This document shows, in pieces, positions 1 through 7,929 of a stretch of DNA of 64,000 nucleotides (positions are counted from its first letter, which is position 1; every line of letters starts with the position of its first letter). This stretch comes from an uncultured Desulfobacteraceae bacterium (GTDB lineage Bacteria > Desulfobacterota > Desulfobacteria > Desulfobacterales > UBA5852), in contig CAJXSL010000017.1 in the NCBI GenBank assembly GCA_913060875.1, positions 62,001 through 126,000 of the forward strand. Direction: 5' to 3'. The notes under the pieces are model-generated. The model searched no databases and had not been told where the DNA came from. It saw only the letters and a list, made by a program, of their open reading frames with translations. Position numbers and translations under genes: made by a program.

Positions 1-1228
1 CGGTGTTGCCGATAATGTCGTTTTTATTCACCCGATCACCCGCCGCGACCGCCATCGAACTCAAATGGGCGTATTGGCTGAACAGGCCAAATCCATGATC
101 GATGACAACGACATTCCCATAGATACCCACCCGGCCGGCAAAGACCACCCGCCCATTGTTGGCCGCCGGAACGGGGGCCTGTTGCAGGGACGCCAGATCG
201 GCCCCCAGATGAACCTGGCGATCGATCACGGCCCCTTTATAACGGTAGACCCGATGATCTGCGAAACGCGCACGATTGGCCGCTTTGGGCAACCTTGTAA
301 AAGCACCGTCCCACATCATCTTCGGCACCGTTTGATGCCCCAGGCCAGTCAGGAGGACATAGTTGTCTTTGCGCATGTCGCGATTGACCGCCAGGAAAAC
401 GTCCTTCGGGTCTGTTGCGGATTTTCCTTCCGCCGCCAAAAGCGGTTTCATTCGATCCTGAATGAAGGTGTCGGATATTTTCAGGACGTCCTGGCGGAAA
501 GATTTCGACCGGATACGGCAGTGAAAGCCCATCTTGGTTTGATTGCCGGCCAGATCGGTCGCCGATGCCAGAACCGCCGTATCGGTGCCCTGGTTATAGG
601 CCACCGCAAAAAAGGCGCACATGAGTTTGGGATCTTTGTCCCCCGCGGGATATCCCGGGTAAAAGTGGCCGCCCACCTCGACCCCGTGGCGCGTACAGGT
701 CTCTGAAAGCCGGTAGACGACGACACCGCTACCGCCCTGGTTGACATAGTGCAGACGGCTGAGGACTTCGACTTGCGGTGCGCGGGTATCCACCACCATG
801 GGCAGTTCCACGACCGCCAAGTTGCCATGCCACCAGTTGCGCCAGGAAAAATCGCGGACTTCGATACGCATCTGGGCTTCGCCGTCCTTCAGGGAAAGAC
901 GCGCCGCGTCGATGGACACGGGAAGCTGATGGGCCATGATACCACTGCCGCCCCCTAACATGGACCCTTCAAATTGGAAGTCCTCCAAAAGGGTTTCATG
1001 TCCGTTCTGGGTCAGGGTGACGCGAATGCGCTGCAGACCGCGGCCGCGTTCGGAAATATCCAGCACGATGTCCCGCGGTGCGCCGATAAAAGGTTCCGTC
1101 ATGTTGTGGGTCACTTCCGGCGTACGGCCCTCCAGCCGCATGGCGACAAGGGTTCCCGCCCCAATCAAAGGTACGAGAAGCACCACCAGAAGTACCCAGC
1201 GAATTGTCGATTTCTGTTTCGATTTCAC
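1..1228 (-). CDS. M23 family metallopeptidase, C-terminus beyond window
   Basis: Periplasmic peptidoglycan endopeptidase of the LytM/M23 family. The reading frame is open from a GTG at 1226-1228 to the left edge, so the C-terminus is missing. The N-terminus is a short basic stretch (MKSKQKSTIRW) followed by one hydrophobic segment (VLLVVLLVPLIGAG), a signal anchor. The middle is a long beta-rich extracytoplasmic region with no domain I recognise. Near the left edge the M23 core appears: HLGADLA (zinc His and Asp), then NNGRVVFAG, YGNVVVIDHG and YAHLSSM. The last zinc-binding HxH motif could partly coincide with YAHLS. It is divergent from the lpt genes across a 300-base gap. Family assignment is good; the exact cell-wall substrate is unknown. 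Confidence 0.85.
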   Translation of the reverse strand, partial: MKSKQKSTIRWVLLVVLLVPLIGAGTLVAMRLEGRTPEVTHNMTEPFIGAPRDIVLDISERGRGLQRIRVTLTQNGHETLLEDFQFEGSMLGGGSGIMAHQLPVSIDAARLSLKDGEAQMRIEVRDFSWRNWWHGNLAVVELPMVVDTRAPQVEVLSRLHYVNQGGSGVVVYRLSETCTRHGVEVGGHFYPGYPAGDKDPKLMCAFFAVAYNQGTDTAVLASATDLAGNQTKMGFHCRIRSKSFRQDVLKISDTFIQDRMKPLLAAEGKSATDPKDVFLAVNRDMRKDNYVLLTGLGHQTVPKMMWDGAFTRLPKAANRARFADHRVYRYKGAVIDRQVHLGADLASLQQAPVPAANNGRVVFAGRVGIYGNVVVIDHGFGLFSQYAHLSSMAVAAGDRVNKNDIIGNT

Positions 1229-1527
1229 GCCGTTCACACCATTCCAAGGTTAATTTTAAGGCGTTAAGCTAACAGGTAACGTATCGATAATCAAGGCAAA
1301 GTTTCGATTCTTGACTTTTAGCACCCCCCGGGGTAAAGGGAAGCTTCGATCGATTTTCGGCCCCTGACGAATGGGGGGAATGCCGCTGGGCATTCCCTCG
1401 GGCAACGCATCTCACACCCCATTCGAAACCAAGCCCAACAAGGTCCAGCGAAGTTGCGGTCCCGTCTAAAAAGCACAGCGGGCCGGATATAGAAAACACC
1501 AGGCCGTATCGCCGGAAAAAAGGGGTC
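1229..1527. other. Intergenic region between divergent genes, with hairpin
   Basis: No convincing gene. It must hold the promoters of the M23 peptidase (minus) and of the lptC operon (plus). The clearest structure is a perfect 9-bp inverted repeat with a 4-base loop at 1376-1397 (GGGAATGCC, loop GCTG, GGCATTCCC). No T-run follows on either strand, so it is not an obvious intrinsic terminator. It could be an operator or a structured leader. A purine-rich ribosome-binding site (AAAAAAGGGG) sits just before the lptC ATG. Confidence 0.5.
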
Positions 1528-2103
1528 ATGTTACCCGCTAAAAAGCTATTGAAAACGATTCTGGTGATTGGCATCGCCCTGATTTTAGGCCTGCTGATCA
1601 CCGTTTTTTTGAAATACCGGGAATATTCCGATAACCCGGCCAAGCTGGTGGAAGCCATCCCGGAAGGTACGGACATCGCTCTTGATGACATCCAGCACAC
1701 CGCCGTAAAGGACGGCCGCAAGGAATGGAGCCTGAAGGCTGCTTCCGCCCGCTATAGCGACGATGCCAAAGAAGCCCGATTCGACGATGTGGAGGTCATT
1801 TTCTTTATGGAAAACGACCGCCAGGTGATGGTAAAAGGCCGCCAGGGAAGCTTGGATACCCAAACCAACAATATCGAAATCTCCGGTGATGTCATCGTCC
1901 GGGATGCGGATTACCAGCTTGAAGCACAAACACTCTTTTACGACCACGGCCAACGCAAGCTCAATGTGCCGGTGCCGGTAAAAATTTCGGGACAGGCCTT
2001 TGAATTGCACGCCGATAAAATGACCGTAGACCTGGCCTCGGAAACGGCCGTTCTGGAAGGCGCGGTAAAAGGATCCTTCAGTGAAGACAATACAATCCTA
2101 TGA
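1528..2103 (+). CDS. lptC: LPS export ABC transporter periplasmic protein LptC
   Basis: LptC is the bitopic inner-membrane component that passes lipopolysaccharide from the LptB2FG extractor to the periplasmic bridge protein LptA. The 191-residue product has one N-terminal membrane anchor (about residues 8-28, ILVIGIALILGLLITVFL) and a periplasmic beta-jellyroll of the OstA/LptC type, visible as repeated short strands such as KGRQGSLDTQTNNIEISGDV and DKMTVDLASETAVLEG. Length and layout match the family. The ATG follows a purine-rich Shine-Dalgarno sequence. The 3' end overlaps lptA by 23 bases, which suggests translational coupling. It is the first gene of the lptC-lptA-lptB-rpoN run. Confidence 0.9.
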   Translation: MLPAKKLLKTILVIGIALILGLLITVFLKYREYSDNPAKLVEAIPEGTDIALDDIQHTAVKDGRKEWSLKAASARYSDDAKEARFDDVEVIFFMENDRQVMVKGRQGSLDTQTNNIEISGDVIVRDADYQLEAQTLFYDHGQRKLNVPVPVKISGQAFELHADKMTVDLASETAVLEGAVKGSFSEDNTIL

Positions 2104-2650
2104 AAAAAGCCGTGGACGGGTGGTAACCATATTGGGCCTGCTGTTATTTTTGGTTTTTGCGGCCGGCCCTGTAGAAGCGCAGCAAACGCCCCTCTCGTCG
2201 CCCTTGAACAGCAAGGAAAAAATTCAGATATCGGCCGACAGGCTGGATGCCGACAATCGCAGCCGCACCTTTGTTTTCAAAGGCAGCGTGAAGGTGGTTC
2301 AGGGAACGACGACCATCACCTCGGACCAGCTCAAAGTCTGGTACCAGGGTGATGCGAACCAAGGGGCTGACGCGTCGACCGGCAACACGCGCATTCGCGA
2401 TATTGAAGCCAGCGGCAACGTCACCATTCTGTTCGACGGACGGACGGCCAAATCGGATAAGGCGCTCTATTCCACCAGCCAGGAGACATTGACGCTGCTT
2501 GGCCAAACCGCATCCATCATCGATGGCAAAAACACGATCAAGGGGACCAAGATCACCCTTTACAGGGCCAAGGATCGCATTACAGTTGAGGGTAGTAAGA
2601 AAGAACGCGTAGAGGCGGTCTTTTTCCCAAGCGACACGGATGCCGATTGA
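2081..2650 (+). CDS. lptA: LPS transport periplasmic protein LptA
   Basis: Periplasmic OstA-fold protein that forms the lipopolysaccharide bridge between LptC and outer-membrane LptD. The 189-residue product carries a signal sequence (VVTILGLLLFLVFAAGPVEA, cleavage after EA) and then the OstA repeats (ISADRLDADNRSRTFVFKG, SDQLKVWYQG, IEASGNVTILFDGRTAKSDK, NTIKGTKITLYRAKDRITVEG). The start used here is the GTG at 2081, inside the lptC end; an in-frame GTG at 2120 would give a tighter signal peptide and is an alternative. An ATG at 2100 is out of frame. It lies between lptC and lptB, the standard order in proteobacteria. Confidence 0.92.
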   Translation: MKTIQSYEKSRGRVVTILGLLLFLVFAAGPVEAQQTPLSSPLNSKEKIQISADRLDADNRSRTFVFKGSVKVVQGTTTITSDQLKVWYQGDANQGADASTGNTRIRDIEASGNVTILFDGRTAKSDKALYSTSQETLTLLGQTASIIDGKNTIKGTKITLYRAKDRITVEGSKKERVEAVFFPSDTDAD

Positions 2651-2711
2651 GGGCCAAAAACGAAAAATCGGGCAAAAAACGGTATTGATGCCCCTATGAG
2701 CAAGTGAAATC

Positions 2712-3434
2712 ATGCCCCTTCTGGCAATCGACAATCTAGAAAAAAACTACAGTGGACGAAAAGTCGTTAACGATGTTAGTATGTCCGTAGAAAGTGGAAC
2801 GGTTGTCGGTCTACTAGGCCCTAATGGTGCGGGAAAAACGACCACATTCTATCTGACGGTCGGCATGGTGACACCGGATGCCGGGACGGTACGTATCGAC
2901 GAGGAGGAGGTTACCCATGACCCTATGTATATCCGCGCCCGCAAGGGCATCGGCTACCTCCCCCAGGAAACATCAGTCTTCCGTAAACTGACGGTGCGGG
3001 ACAATCTCATGGCCATTTTGGAGACCCTTCCACTGAGCAGGGACGCAATGAACCAGCGGGCGGACATGCTGTTGGAGGAACTCGGCATCCAGCACCTCGC
3101 TGCAAGCAAGGCCGCGGTCCTGTCCGGGGGGGAAAAACGACGGTTGGAAATTTCGCGCACATTGGCCACCGATCCGGCCTTCATTCTTCTGGACGAACCT
3201 TTTGCCGGTGTCGATCCGTTGGCCGTGATCGACATCAAAAATATTGTCAAACACTTGCGTACCCGGGGGATCGGGGTATTGATTTCGGACCACAATGTGC
3301 GGGAGACACTGGAAGTTTGCGATCGGGCCTATATCCTGAATGATGGCCAGGTCATTGAAGACGGGCCGCCGGATAAAATCATCGCCAGTAAAACGGCCCG
3401 TAAAATCTATTTGGGGGACGAATTCCGCTTATAG
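2712..3434 (+). CDS. lptB: LPS export ABC transporter ATP-binding protein LptB
   Basis: Cytoplasmic ATPase that powers lipopolysaccharide extraction by the LptB2FGC complex. The 240-residue protein has a complete ABC nucleotide-binding domain: Walker A GPNGAGKT (36-43), Q-loop LPQETSVF (about 83-90), signature LSGGEKRRLEISR (137-149), Walker B FILLDEPFAGVD (157-168) and switch His in ISDHNVRET. The LSGGEKRR signature and LPQETSVF are typical of LptB rather than of amino-acid transporters of similar size. It is 61 bases after lptA and one base before rpoN, the conserved lptB-rpoN neighbourhood. Confidence 0.95.
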   Translation: MPLLAIDNLEKNYSGRKVVNDVSMSVESGTVVGLLGPNGAGKTTTFYLTVGMVTPDAGTVRIDEEEVTHDPMYIRARKGIGYLPQETSVFRKLTVRDNLMAILETLPLSRDAMNQRADMLLEELGIQHLAASKAAVLSGGEKRRLEISRTLATDPAFILLDEPFAGVDPLAVIDIKNIVKHLRTRGIGVLISDHNVRETLEVCDRAYILNDGQVIEDGPPDKIIASKTARKIYLGDEFRL

Positions 3435-3435
3435 T

Positions 3436-4872
3436 ATGGCACTCGAACTCAGACAGCAACTGAAGCTCACCCAGCAACTCATTATGACGCCACAGCTCCA
3501 GATGGCGATCAAACTCCTGCAATTGTCACGGCTGGAGCTGCTGGAAACCATCAATCAAGAGCTGGAAGAAAACCCGGCCCTGGAAGAGGTCCAGGAATCT
3601 TTACCGGAAGAAAGAACCGAAGAGCCGGCGGCCGAAAACCCGGCCGAAGCCGAGTTGGACGCCAAAGAAGTCACCGTCGAAGAAAAATTGACGGAAGAAA
3701 TCGACTGGAGCAACTACCTGGATGAGTACAATTCCGTCGGGCGGACCAGTTTCGAATCGGAAAATCGCGACGCACCCCGTTACGAAGCCTTTGTCTCCAA
3801 AAAAGAATCGCTCTTTGATCATTTGATCTGGCAGCTGGCCATGAGCATCCCGGATGATGCCGACCGGGAAATCGGCAGCCTGATCATCGGCAACCTCAAC
3901 AAAGACGGCTATCTGGATGTATCTGTGGAAAGCATTGCCGAGACGGCCGGTGTTCCTGCAGAACATGTCGAAAACCTGCTCGAATTGATGCACTCCTTCG
4001 ATCCGATCGGTGTTGCCGCCAGAAACCTCAGCGAATGCCTGCTGATCCAGGCCCGTCACATCGGTGTCGATACCCCGTTGGTCGTTGATATCGTCAATCA
4101 TCATCTCAACCATCTCGAGAACAAAAACTACAAAGCCATCAGTCGGGCGCTCAAGGTGAAATATGACGATGTCCTTGAGGCGGTTAACATCATTCGCAGC
4201 CTTGAACCGCGTCCCGGTCGGCAATTCAGCGATGAAACACCCCAATATATCATTCCCGATATCTATGTTTATAAGGTCGAGAACGAATTCGTCATCGTAT
4301 TGAATGACGACGGCATGCCCAAACTGAGGGTCAACGCCCTCTACAAGAAATCCTTGTCCAAAGGGGAAAAACTGCCCGGCGACGCCGAGAGCTTTATCCA
4401 GGATAAAATGCGCTCGGCCGCCTGGCTCATCAAAAGCATTCATCAGCGCCAAAAAACAATCTACAAGGTGATGGACAGCATTCTGCGGTTCCAACGGCCT
4501 TTTTTCGACCAGGGAATCGCCCATCTCAAACCCATGGTATTGAGGGATGTGGCCCAGGACATCGAAATGCACGAGTCCACCATTTCAAGGGTCACGACCA
4601 ATAAATATGCCTACACGCCGCAGGGACTGTTCGAACTGAAATATTTTTTCAACAGTTCCATCAGGAAAAGTCACGGTGGCGAAATTGCTTCGGCAAGCGT
4701 GCAGCAAAAAATCAAAGACATCATTGCCAACGAGAACCCTCGGAAACCTTACAGTGATGATAAAATTGCCAAATTGCTAAAGGAGGCCAATATCAGCATC
4801 GCGCGCCGGACAGTGGCCAAATACCGTGAAATTCTTGGTGTCCTGCCTTCCAATAAACGCAAGCAAATATAA
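3436..4872 (+). CDS. rpoN: RNA polymerase sigma-54 factor RpoN
   Basis: Alternative sigma factor for promoters of the -24/-12 class, which need enhancer-binding AAA+ activators. The start is the ATG at 3436, two bases after the lptB stop, because residues from MALELRQQLKLTQQLIMTPQ match the glutamine-rich region I of the family; a longer in-frame reading into lptB has no family support. Region I is followed by an acidic linker (about 50-100), the core-binding domain, the helix-turn-helix (ESTISRVTTNKY) and the C-terminal RpoN box ARRTVAKYRE (about 456-465). At 478 residues it is full length. Its neighbours hpf, ptsN and rapZ form the classic rpoN cluster. Confidence 0.97.
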   Translation: MALELRQQLKLTQQLIMTPQLQMAIKLLQLSRLELLETINQELEENPALEEVQESLPEERTEEPAAENPAEAELDAKEVTVEEKLTEEIDWSNYLDEYNSVGRTSFESENRDAPRYEAFVSKKESLFDHLIWQLAMSIPDDADREIGSLIIGNLNKDGYLDVSVESIAETAGVPAEHVENLLELMHSFDPIGVAARNLSECLLIQARHIGVDTPLVVDIVNHHLNHLENKNYKAISRALKVKYDDVLEAVNIIRSLEPRPGRQFSDETPQYIIPDIYVYKVENEFVIVLNDDGMPKLRVNALYKKSLSKGEKLPGDAESFIQDKMRSAAWLIKSIHQRQKTIYKVMDSILRFQRPFFDQGIAHLKPMVLRDVAQDIEMHESTISRVTTNKYAYTPQGLFELKYFFNSSIRKSHGGEIASASVQQKIKDIIANENPRKPYSDDKIAKLLKEANISIARRTVAKYREILGVLPSNKRKQI

Positions 4873-4883
4873 GGAGGACATTT

Positions 4884-5411
4884 ATGCAAACATCGGTTAC
4901 ATTCAAAAATATTAACTCCTCCGATCATCTTAAAAGCTATGTCATGGATAAACTCGACCGCTTTGACCGACTGTTGGACAACCCGGCCGAGGCCAATGTG
5001 GTGCTCAAAGTAGAAAAGTTTCGCCATATCGCCGAAATCAGCGTTTCCGGTGACCGTATGAACATCAATGGCAAAGAAGAAACCGAAGACATGTATTCGG
5101 CCATTGACATGGTGCTGGACAAGCTGGAAAAACAAATCAAAAAAGGCAAAGAGAAGGTACGTGAAAGGCGTTCCAAATCACGCGGCAAAGTGAAGTTGGC
5201 GGATCTGGCCGCGTCAGGGGACGATGACATATCCCAACAGGTCAAGGTGACCCATATTGAATACAAGCCCATGGATGTTGACGAGGCTGTTCTTCAAATG
5301 GGCTTGACCACCGAAAATTTTCTTGTTTTCACCAACGCCCGAACGGACCAGATCAACGTTCTTTATCGCCGCAACGACGGTGATCTGGGGTTGATTCAGC
5401 CCCAGGTTTAA
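4884..5411 (+). CDS. hpf: Ribosome hibernation-promoting factor, long form
   Basis: Binds the 30S subunit in stationary phase and promotes inactive ribosome dimers. The 175-residue protein has the N-terminal S30AE domain (about 1-100, with KVEKFRHIAEISVSG and DMYSAIDMVLDKLEKQIKK), a basic linker (KVRERRSKSRGKVK) and a C-terminal dimerisation domain (THIEYKPMDVDEAVLQMGL ... NVLYRRNDGDLGLIQP). That makes it the long form, which causes 100S dimers without a separate RMF protein. A strong ribosome-binding site (AAGGAGGA) precedes the ATG. Its place after rpoN is conserved. Confidence 0.95.
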   Translation: MQTSVTFKNINSSDHLKSYVMDKLDRFDRLLDNPAEANVVLKVEKFRHIAEISVSGDRMNINGKEETEDMYSAIDMVLDKLEKQIKKGKEKVRERRSKSRGKVKLADLAASGDDDISQQVKVTHIEYKPMDVDEAVLQMGLTTENFLVFTNARTDQINVLYRRNDGDLGLIQPQV

Positions 5412-5452
5412 TCCCAAAAATCAGGACAATTTAACGTGCTGTTTACTTGACC

Positions 5453-5911
5453 ATGAAAATTCTCGACGTACTAAGCCGCGATGCCATATGTGCCGACCTT
5501 AAGGCCCATGACAAAAAAGGCGTCCTGGAAGAACTGGCAACCCCGGTAGCCGAAGCTGCCGGGGTCAACCGTGACGAACTCGTTCGCGTCCTGATGGACC
5601 GTGAGCGTCTGGGCAGCACCGGTATCGGCGGCGGCATCGGCATCCCCCACGGCAAATTGAAAACGCTGCAAACCCTCGCGCTCGGCTTTGGGTTAAGCCG
5701 TGCGGGTGTTGACTTCGAGTCGATGGATGGCAAACCAACGCATATTTTTTTCCTGTTGCTGACCCCCGAAAATTCCACCGGTCTGCATCTCAAGGTGTTG
5801 GCCCGGATTTCCCGAATTCTCAAAAATGAACCATTCAAAGAGCAGCTGATGGCGGCCGCAACGCCAGAAGAAATCTATGCCGTCATTGAAGCCGAAGACG
5901 AAGAATTCTAA
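5453..5911 (+). CDS. ptsN: PTS IIA-like nitrogen regulatory protein PtsN
   Basis: EIIA-Ntr protein, phosphorylated on one histidine by the PtsP/NPr regulatory phosphotransferase chain; it signals nitrogen, carbon and potassium status rather than importing sugar. The 152-residue domain has the fructose/mannitol-type IIA fold with the active His66 in GIGIPHGKL. The ATG at 5453 is preferred over a TTG two codons upstream. It precedes rapZ and a mannose-family IIA gene, so three regulatory PTS-linked genes lie together. No PTS permease (IIBC) is nearby, which supports a purely regulatory role. Confidence 0.93.
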   Translation: MKILDVLSRDAICADLKAHDKKGVLEELATPVAEAAGVNRDELVRVLMDRERLGSTGIGGGIGIPHGKLKTLQTLALGFGLSRAGVDFESMDGKPTHIFFLLLTPENSTGLHLKVLARISRILKNEPFKEQLMAAATPEEIYAVIEAEDEEF

Positions 5912-5932
5912 CCGCCTGACGTTTCGATTAAT

Positions 5933-6832
5933 GTGACGAATAAAAAACTCTTCATTATCACCGGACTCTCGGGTTCAGGCAAAAGTACGGCCATCGACGT
6001 GATGGAGGATGCCGGCTTCTATTGTGTCGACAACATGCCCGTATCCCTGTTGCCCAAGTTTCTGGAACTGCCGTTTCAACATGATGCGGATATCGCCGGT
6101 CTGGCATTTGTCATGGATGCCCGTGAAAAGGAATTTCTCAAAGCCTACACCGGTGTATTCGATGCCCTTCGGGAAGAGGGCCACGCGCTGGAAATTATTT
6201 TTCTGGAAGCGACTGAAAAGGAACTCCTGCAGCGCTACAGCCAAACCCGCCGCTACCACCCCTTTGACCGGGGGAAAAACCTGGTCGAGGGGATCCAGAA
6301 AGAAAAACAGGCATTGATGGGCCTGCGCTCATCCGCCGATCAAATCATCGACACCTCGGGCCTGACCGTTCATCAACTGAAAAAAAAGATCCGGGATCTC
6401 ATCCAGCGCCACGATGCGACGCGGCTGCAGATTCAGGTCATGTCTTTCGGGTTTAAATATGGCCCGCCCCATCATGCGGATCTTGTGATGGACGTCCGCT
6501 TTCTTGCCAATCCCTATTTTCACCCCGACCTCAAAACCATGGATGGCGAATCAACGCGGGTAAGCGATTTCGTGATGGCGGACCCGAACAGCCGGCAATT
6601 TCTGGCCAAATATTTCGATCTGCTGGATTTCCTCGTCCCGCTCTATGAAAAGGAGGGGAAAGCCTACCTGACCATTGCCGTCGGCTGTACAGGCGGCCGT
6701 CATCGATCAGTAGCCATCGCCCGGGCTCTTTTTGAGCACATCCGCCACCAGGGGGCGGAGGTCGAAATAACCCATCGCGACATCAGGCGCCAGGATACCG
6801 AGACATCTTTTTCAAATCGTGAAACGTCTTGA
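5933..6832 (+). CDS. rapZ: RNase adapter protein RapZ
   Basis: RapZ (YvcJ family) binds nucleotides and, in enterobacteria, guides RNase E to the small RNA GlmZ to control amino-sugar synthesis. The 299-residue protein shows the P-loop GLSGSGKST (11-19) at the N-terminus, a Walker B-like region (HALEIIFLEA), and the conserved C-terminal RNA-binding domain with GCTGGRHRSVAIAR. The start is GTG at 5933, 21 bases after ptsN. The order ptsN-rapZ is conserved across proteobacteria. Whether an RNase E adapter role holds in this lineage is not shown by the sequence; a kinase-like regulatory role is also possible. Confidence 0.93.
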   Translation: MTNKKLFIITGLSGSGKSTAIDVMEDAGFYCVDNMPVSLLPKFLELPFQHDADIAGLAFVMDAREKEFLKAYTGVFDALREEGHALEIIFLEATEKELLQRYSQTRRYHPFDRGKNLVEGIQKEKQALMGLRSSADQIIDTSGLTVHQLKKKIRDLIQRHDATRLQIQVMSFGFKYGPPHHADLVMDVRFLANPYFHPDLKTMDGESTRVSDFVMADPNSRQFLAKYFDLLDFLVPLYEKEGKAYLTIAVGCTGGRHRSVAIARALFEHIRHQGAEVEITHRDIRRQDTETSFSNRETS

Positions 6833-7029
6833 CAACTGCCAGTAACCCCCATCAGACCGCATCTGGTCAGGTCTTGCCATCCGATGCCGACATCGAGTGG
6901 GCGCCTGTATTCAAAATCGAGGTTGTCACATTCTTTTTGGGTATTATATTATATATCTTAAGGCAACGGCGCCTGACCCGTTTTCACCGAAGCGAACCAA
7001 AGCAACGCAAAGACTCATATTACACGTGA
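6829..7029 (+). CDS. Possible small membrane protein
   Basis: A 66-residue open frame that starts with TTG overlapping the rapZ stop by four bases (TTGA), a common coupled arrangement. It has one predicted hydrophobic stretch (EVVTFFLGIILYIL) flanked by a basic tail (RQRRLTRFHRSEPKQRKD), compatible with a single-pass protein with its C-terminus inside. I recognise no family. It fills an otherwise unexplained 200-base gap between rapZ and the IIA gene, but there is no good Shine-Dalgarno sequence. It could be chance. Confidence 0.35.
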   Translation: MTTASNPHQTASGQVLPSDADIEWAPVFKIEVVTFFLGIILYILRQRRLTRFHRSEPKQRKDSYYT

Positions 7030-7039
7030 CAAGGATACC

Positions 7040-7456
7040 ATGATCGGAATTGTTATCGTAACGCATAGTCAACTGGGTGACGCCCTCATTGAAGCCGCCG
7101 AATTCATTTCAGGCAGCAAGCCTGAAGCGACCATGGCGGTTTCCATCGATCTCAACGAAAATGCCGAAAAGCTCAGGGGTAAAATTGCCGCTGCCATCAA
7201 AAAGGTTCGCCAACCCCAGGGCGTGCTCATCCTTACTGACATGTTCGGCGGTACGCCATCCAATTTGAGCTATTCCTTTCTTGAAGAAGGCAAAGTTGAA
7301 GTCATTTCCGGCGTAAATCTGCCCATATTGATCAAAGCCGCCAGTGCCCGGAAGGAAAAGGCCCTTGGCGACTTGGCCGTTACCCTTGAAGCATTCGGCA
7401 AACGCAGCATTTCTCTGGCCAGCAGCATCCTTAAAGGTAACACACGAGGGCATTGA
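7040..7456 (+). CDS. PTS mannose-family IIA component
   Basis: Single-domain EIIA of the mannose/sorbose family (138 residues). The phosphoacceptor His9 lies in IGIVIVTHSQLGD, and the characteristic LILTDMFGGTPSNLS motif (about 63-77) is present. In deltaproteobacteria such lone IIA-Man proteins follow rapZ and act in phosphorelay regulation; no IIB, IIC or IID gene is in this window. It begins 10 bases after the small preceding frame and overlaps the next gene by four bases, so it is co-translated with the acetyltransferase. Confidence 0.88.
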   Translation: MIGIVIVTHSQLGDALIEAAEFISGSKPEATMAVSIDLNENAEKLRGKIAAAIKKVRQPQGVLILTDMFGGTPSNLSYSFLEEGKVEVISGVNLPILIKAASARKEKALGDLAVTLEAFGKRSISLASSILKGNTRGH

Positions 7457-7929
7457 CCTTAGCCGTGTTTTCCGCGCCTGTCAGTCCAAACGATCTTGAG
7501 ACCATCATCCGAATTGAACACGCGTCGTTTACCCAGCCATGGCAGCGTCAAGCGATTGTGGACGAACTCGCCTGCCCGGACGCCTTCCAATTTGTCGCGA
7601 AGGCTGCCCCCCTGCCCTGTTCGCAAGCGACAGCTGTGGGCTTTATATTTGTACGGCTGTTGACCGATGAAATGCACATCATGAAGATTGCCGTTGAACC
7701 CCAATGGCGCAACCGTGGTGCGGCCAGGGCCCTCCTGCTTGCCGCCCAGACAGAAGCGATGCGGCGCGGTTCCGTCACGGCCCTGCTGGAGGTTCGATCT
7801 TCCAATAACGCCGCCATCCGATTTTATGCCAAATCCGGCTACCAAACGATTGGTATCCGGCCCAACTATTATCCACCGGCCGGGGAAACCGCCCTGGTCA
7901 TGTCCAAAAGCCTCAAGGAGGAGCCATGA
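7453..7929 (+). CDS. rimI: Ribosomal protein S18-alanine N-acetyltransferase RimI-like
   Basis: GNAT-family acetyltransferase of 158 residues. The acetyl-CoA binding motif is visible as VEPQWRNRGAARALLLAAQ (about 77-95), preceded by DEMHIMKIAV and followed by LLEVRSSNNAAIRFYAKSGY and YYPPAGETALVM, the pattern typical of RimI. The start is a TTG at 7453 in a four-base overlap with the IIA gene. RimI acetylates the N-terminus of ribosomal protein S18 in E. coli; other N-terminal acetylation targets are possible, so the substrate is inferred from family only. It overlaps gap by four bases. Confidence 0.85.
   Translation: MTLAVFSAPVSPNDLETIIRIEHASFTQPWQRQAIVDELACPDAFQFVAKAAPLPCSQATAVGFIFVRLLTDEMHIMKIAVEPQWRNRGAARALLLAAQTEAMRRGSVTALLEVRSSNNAAIRFYAKSGYQTIGIRPNYYPPAGETALVMSKSLKEEP

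Noticed and set aside
3601-4572. 323-codon open frame antisense to rpoN
   Set aside because: It is the complement of a strongly conserved sigma-54 gene and has no family features.
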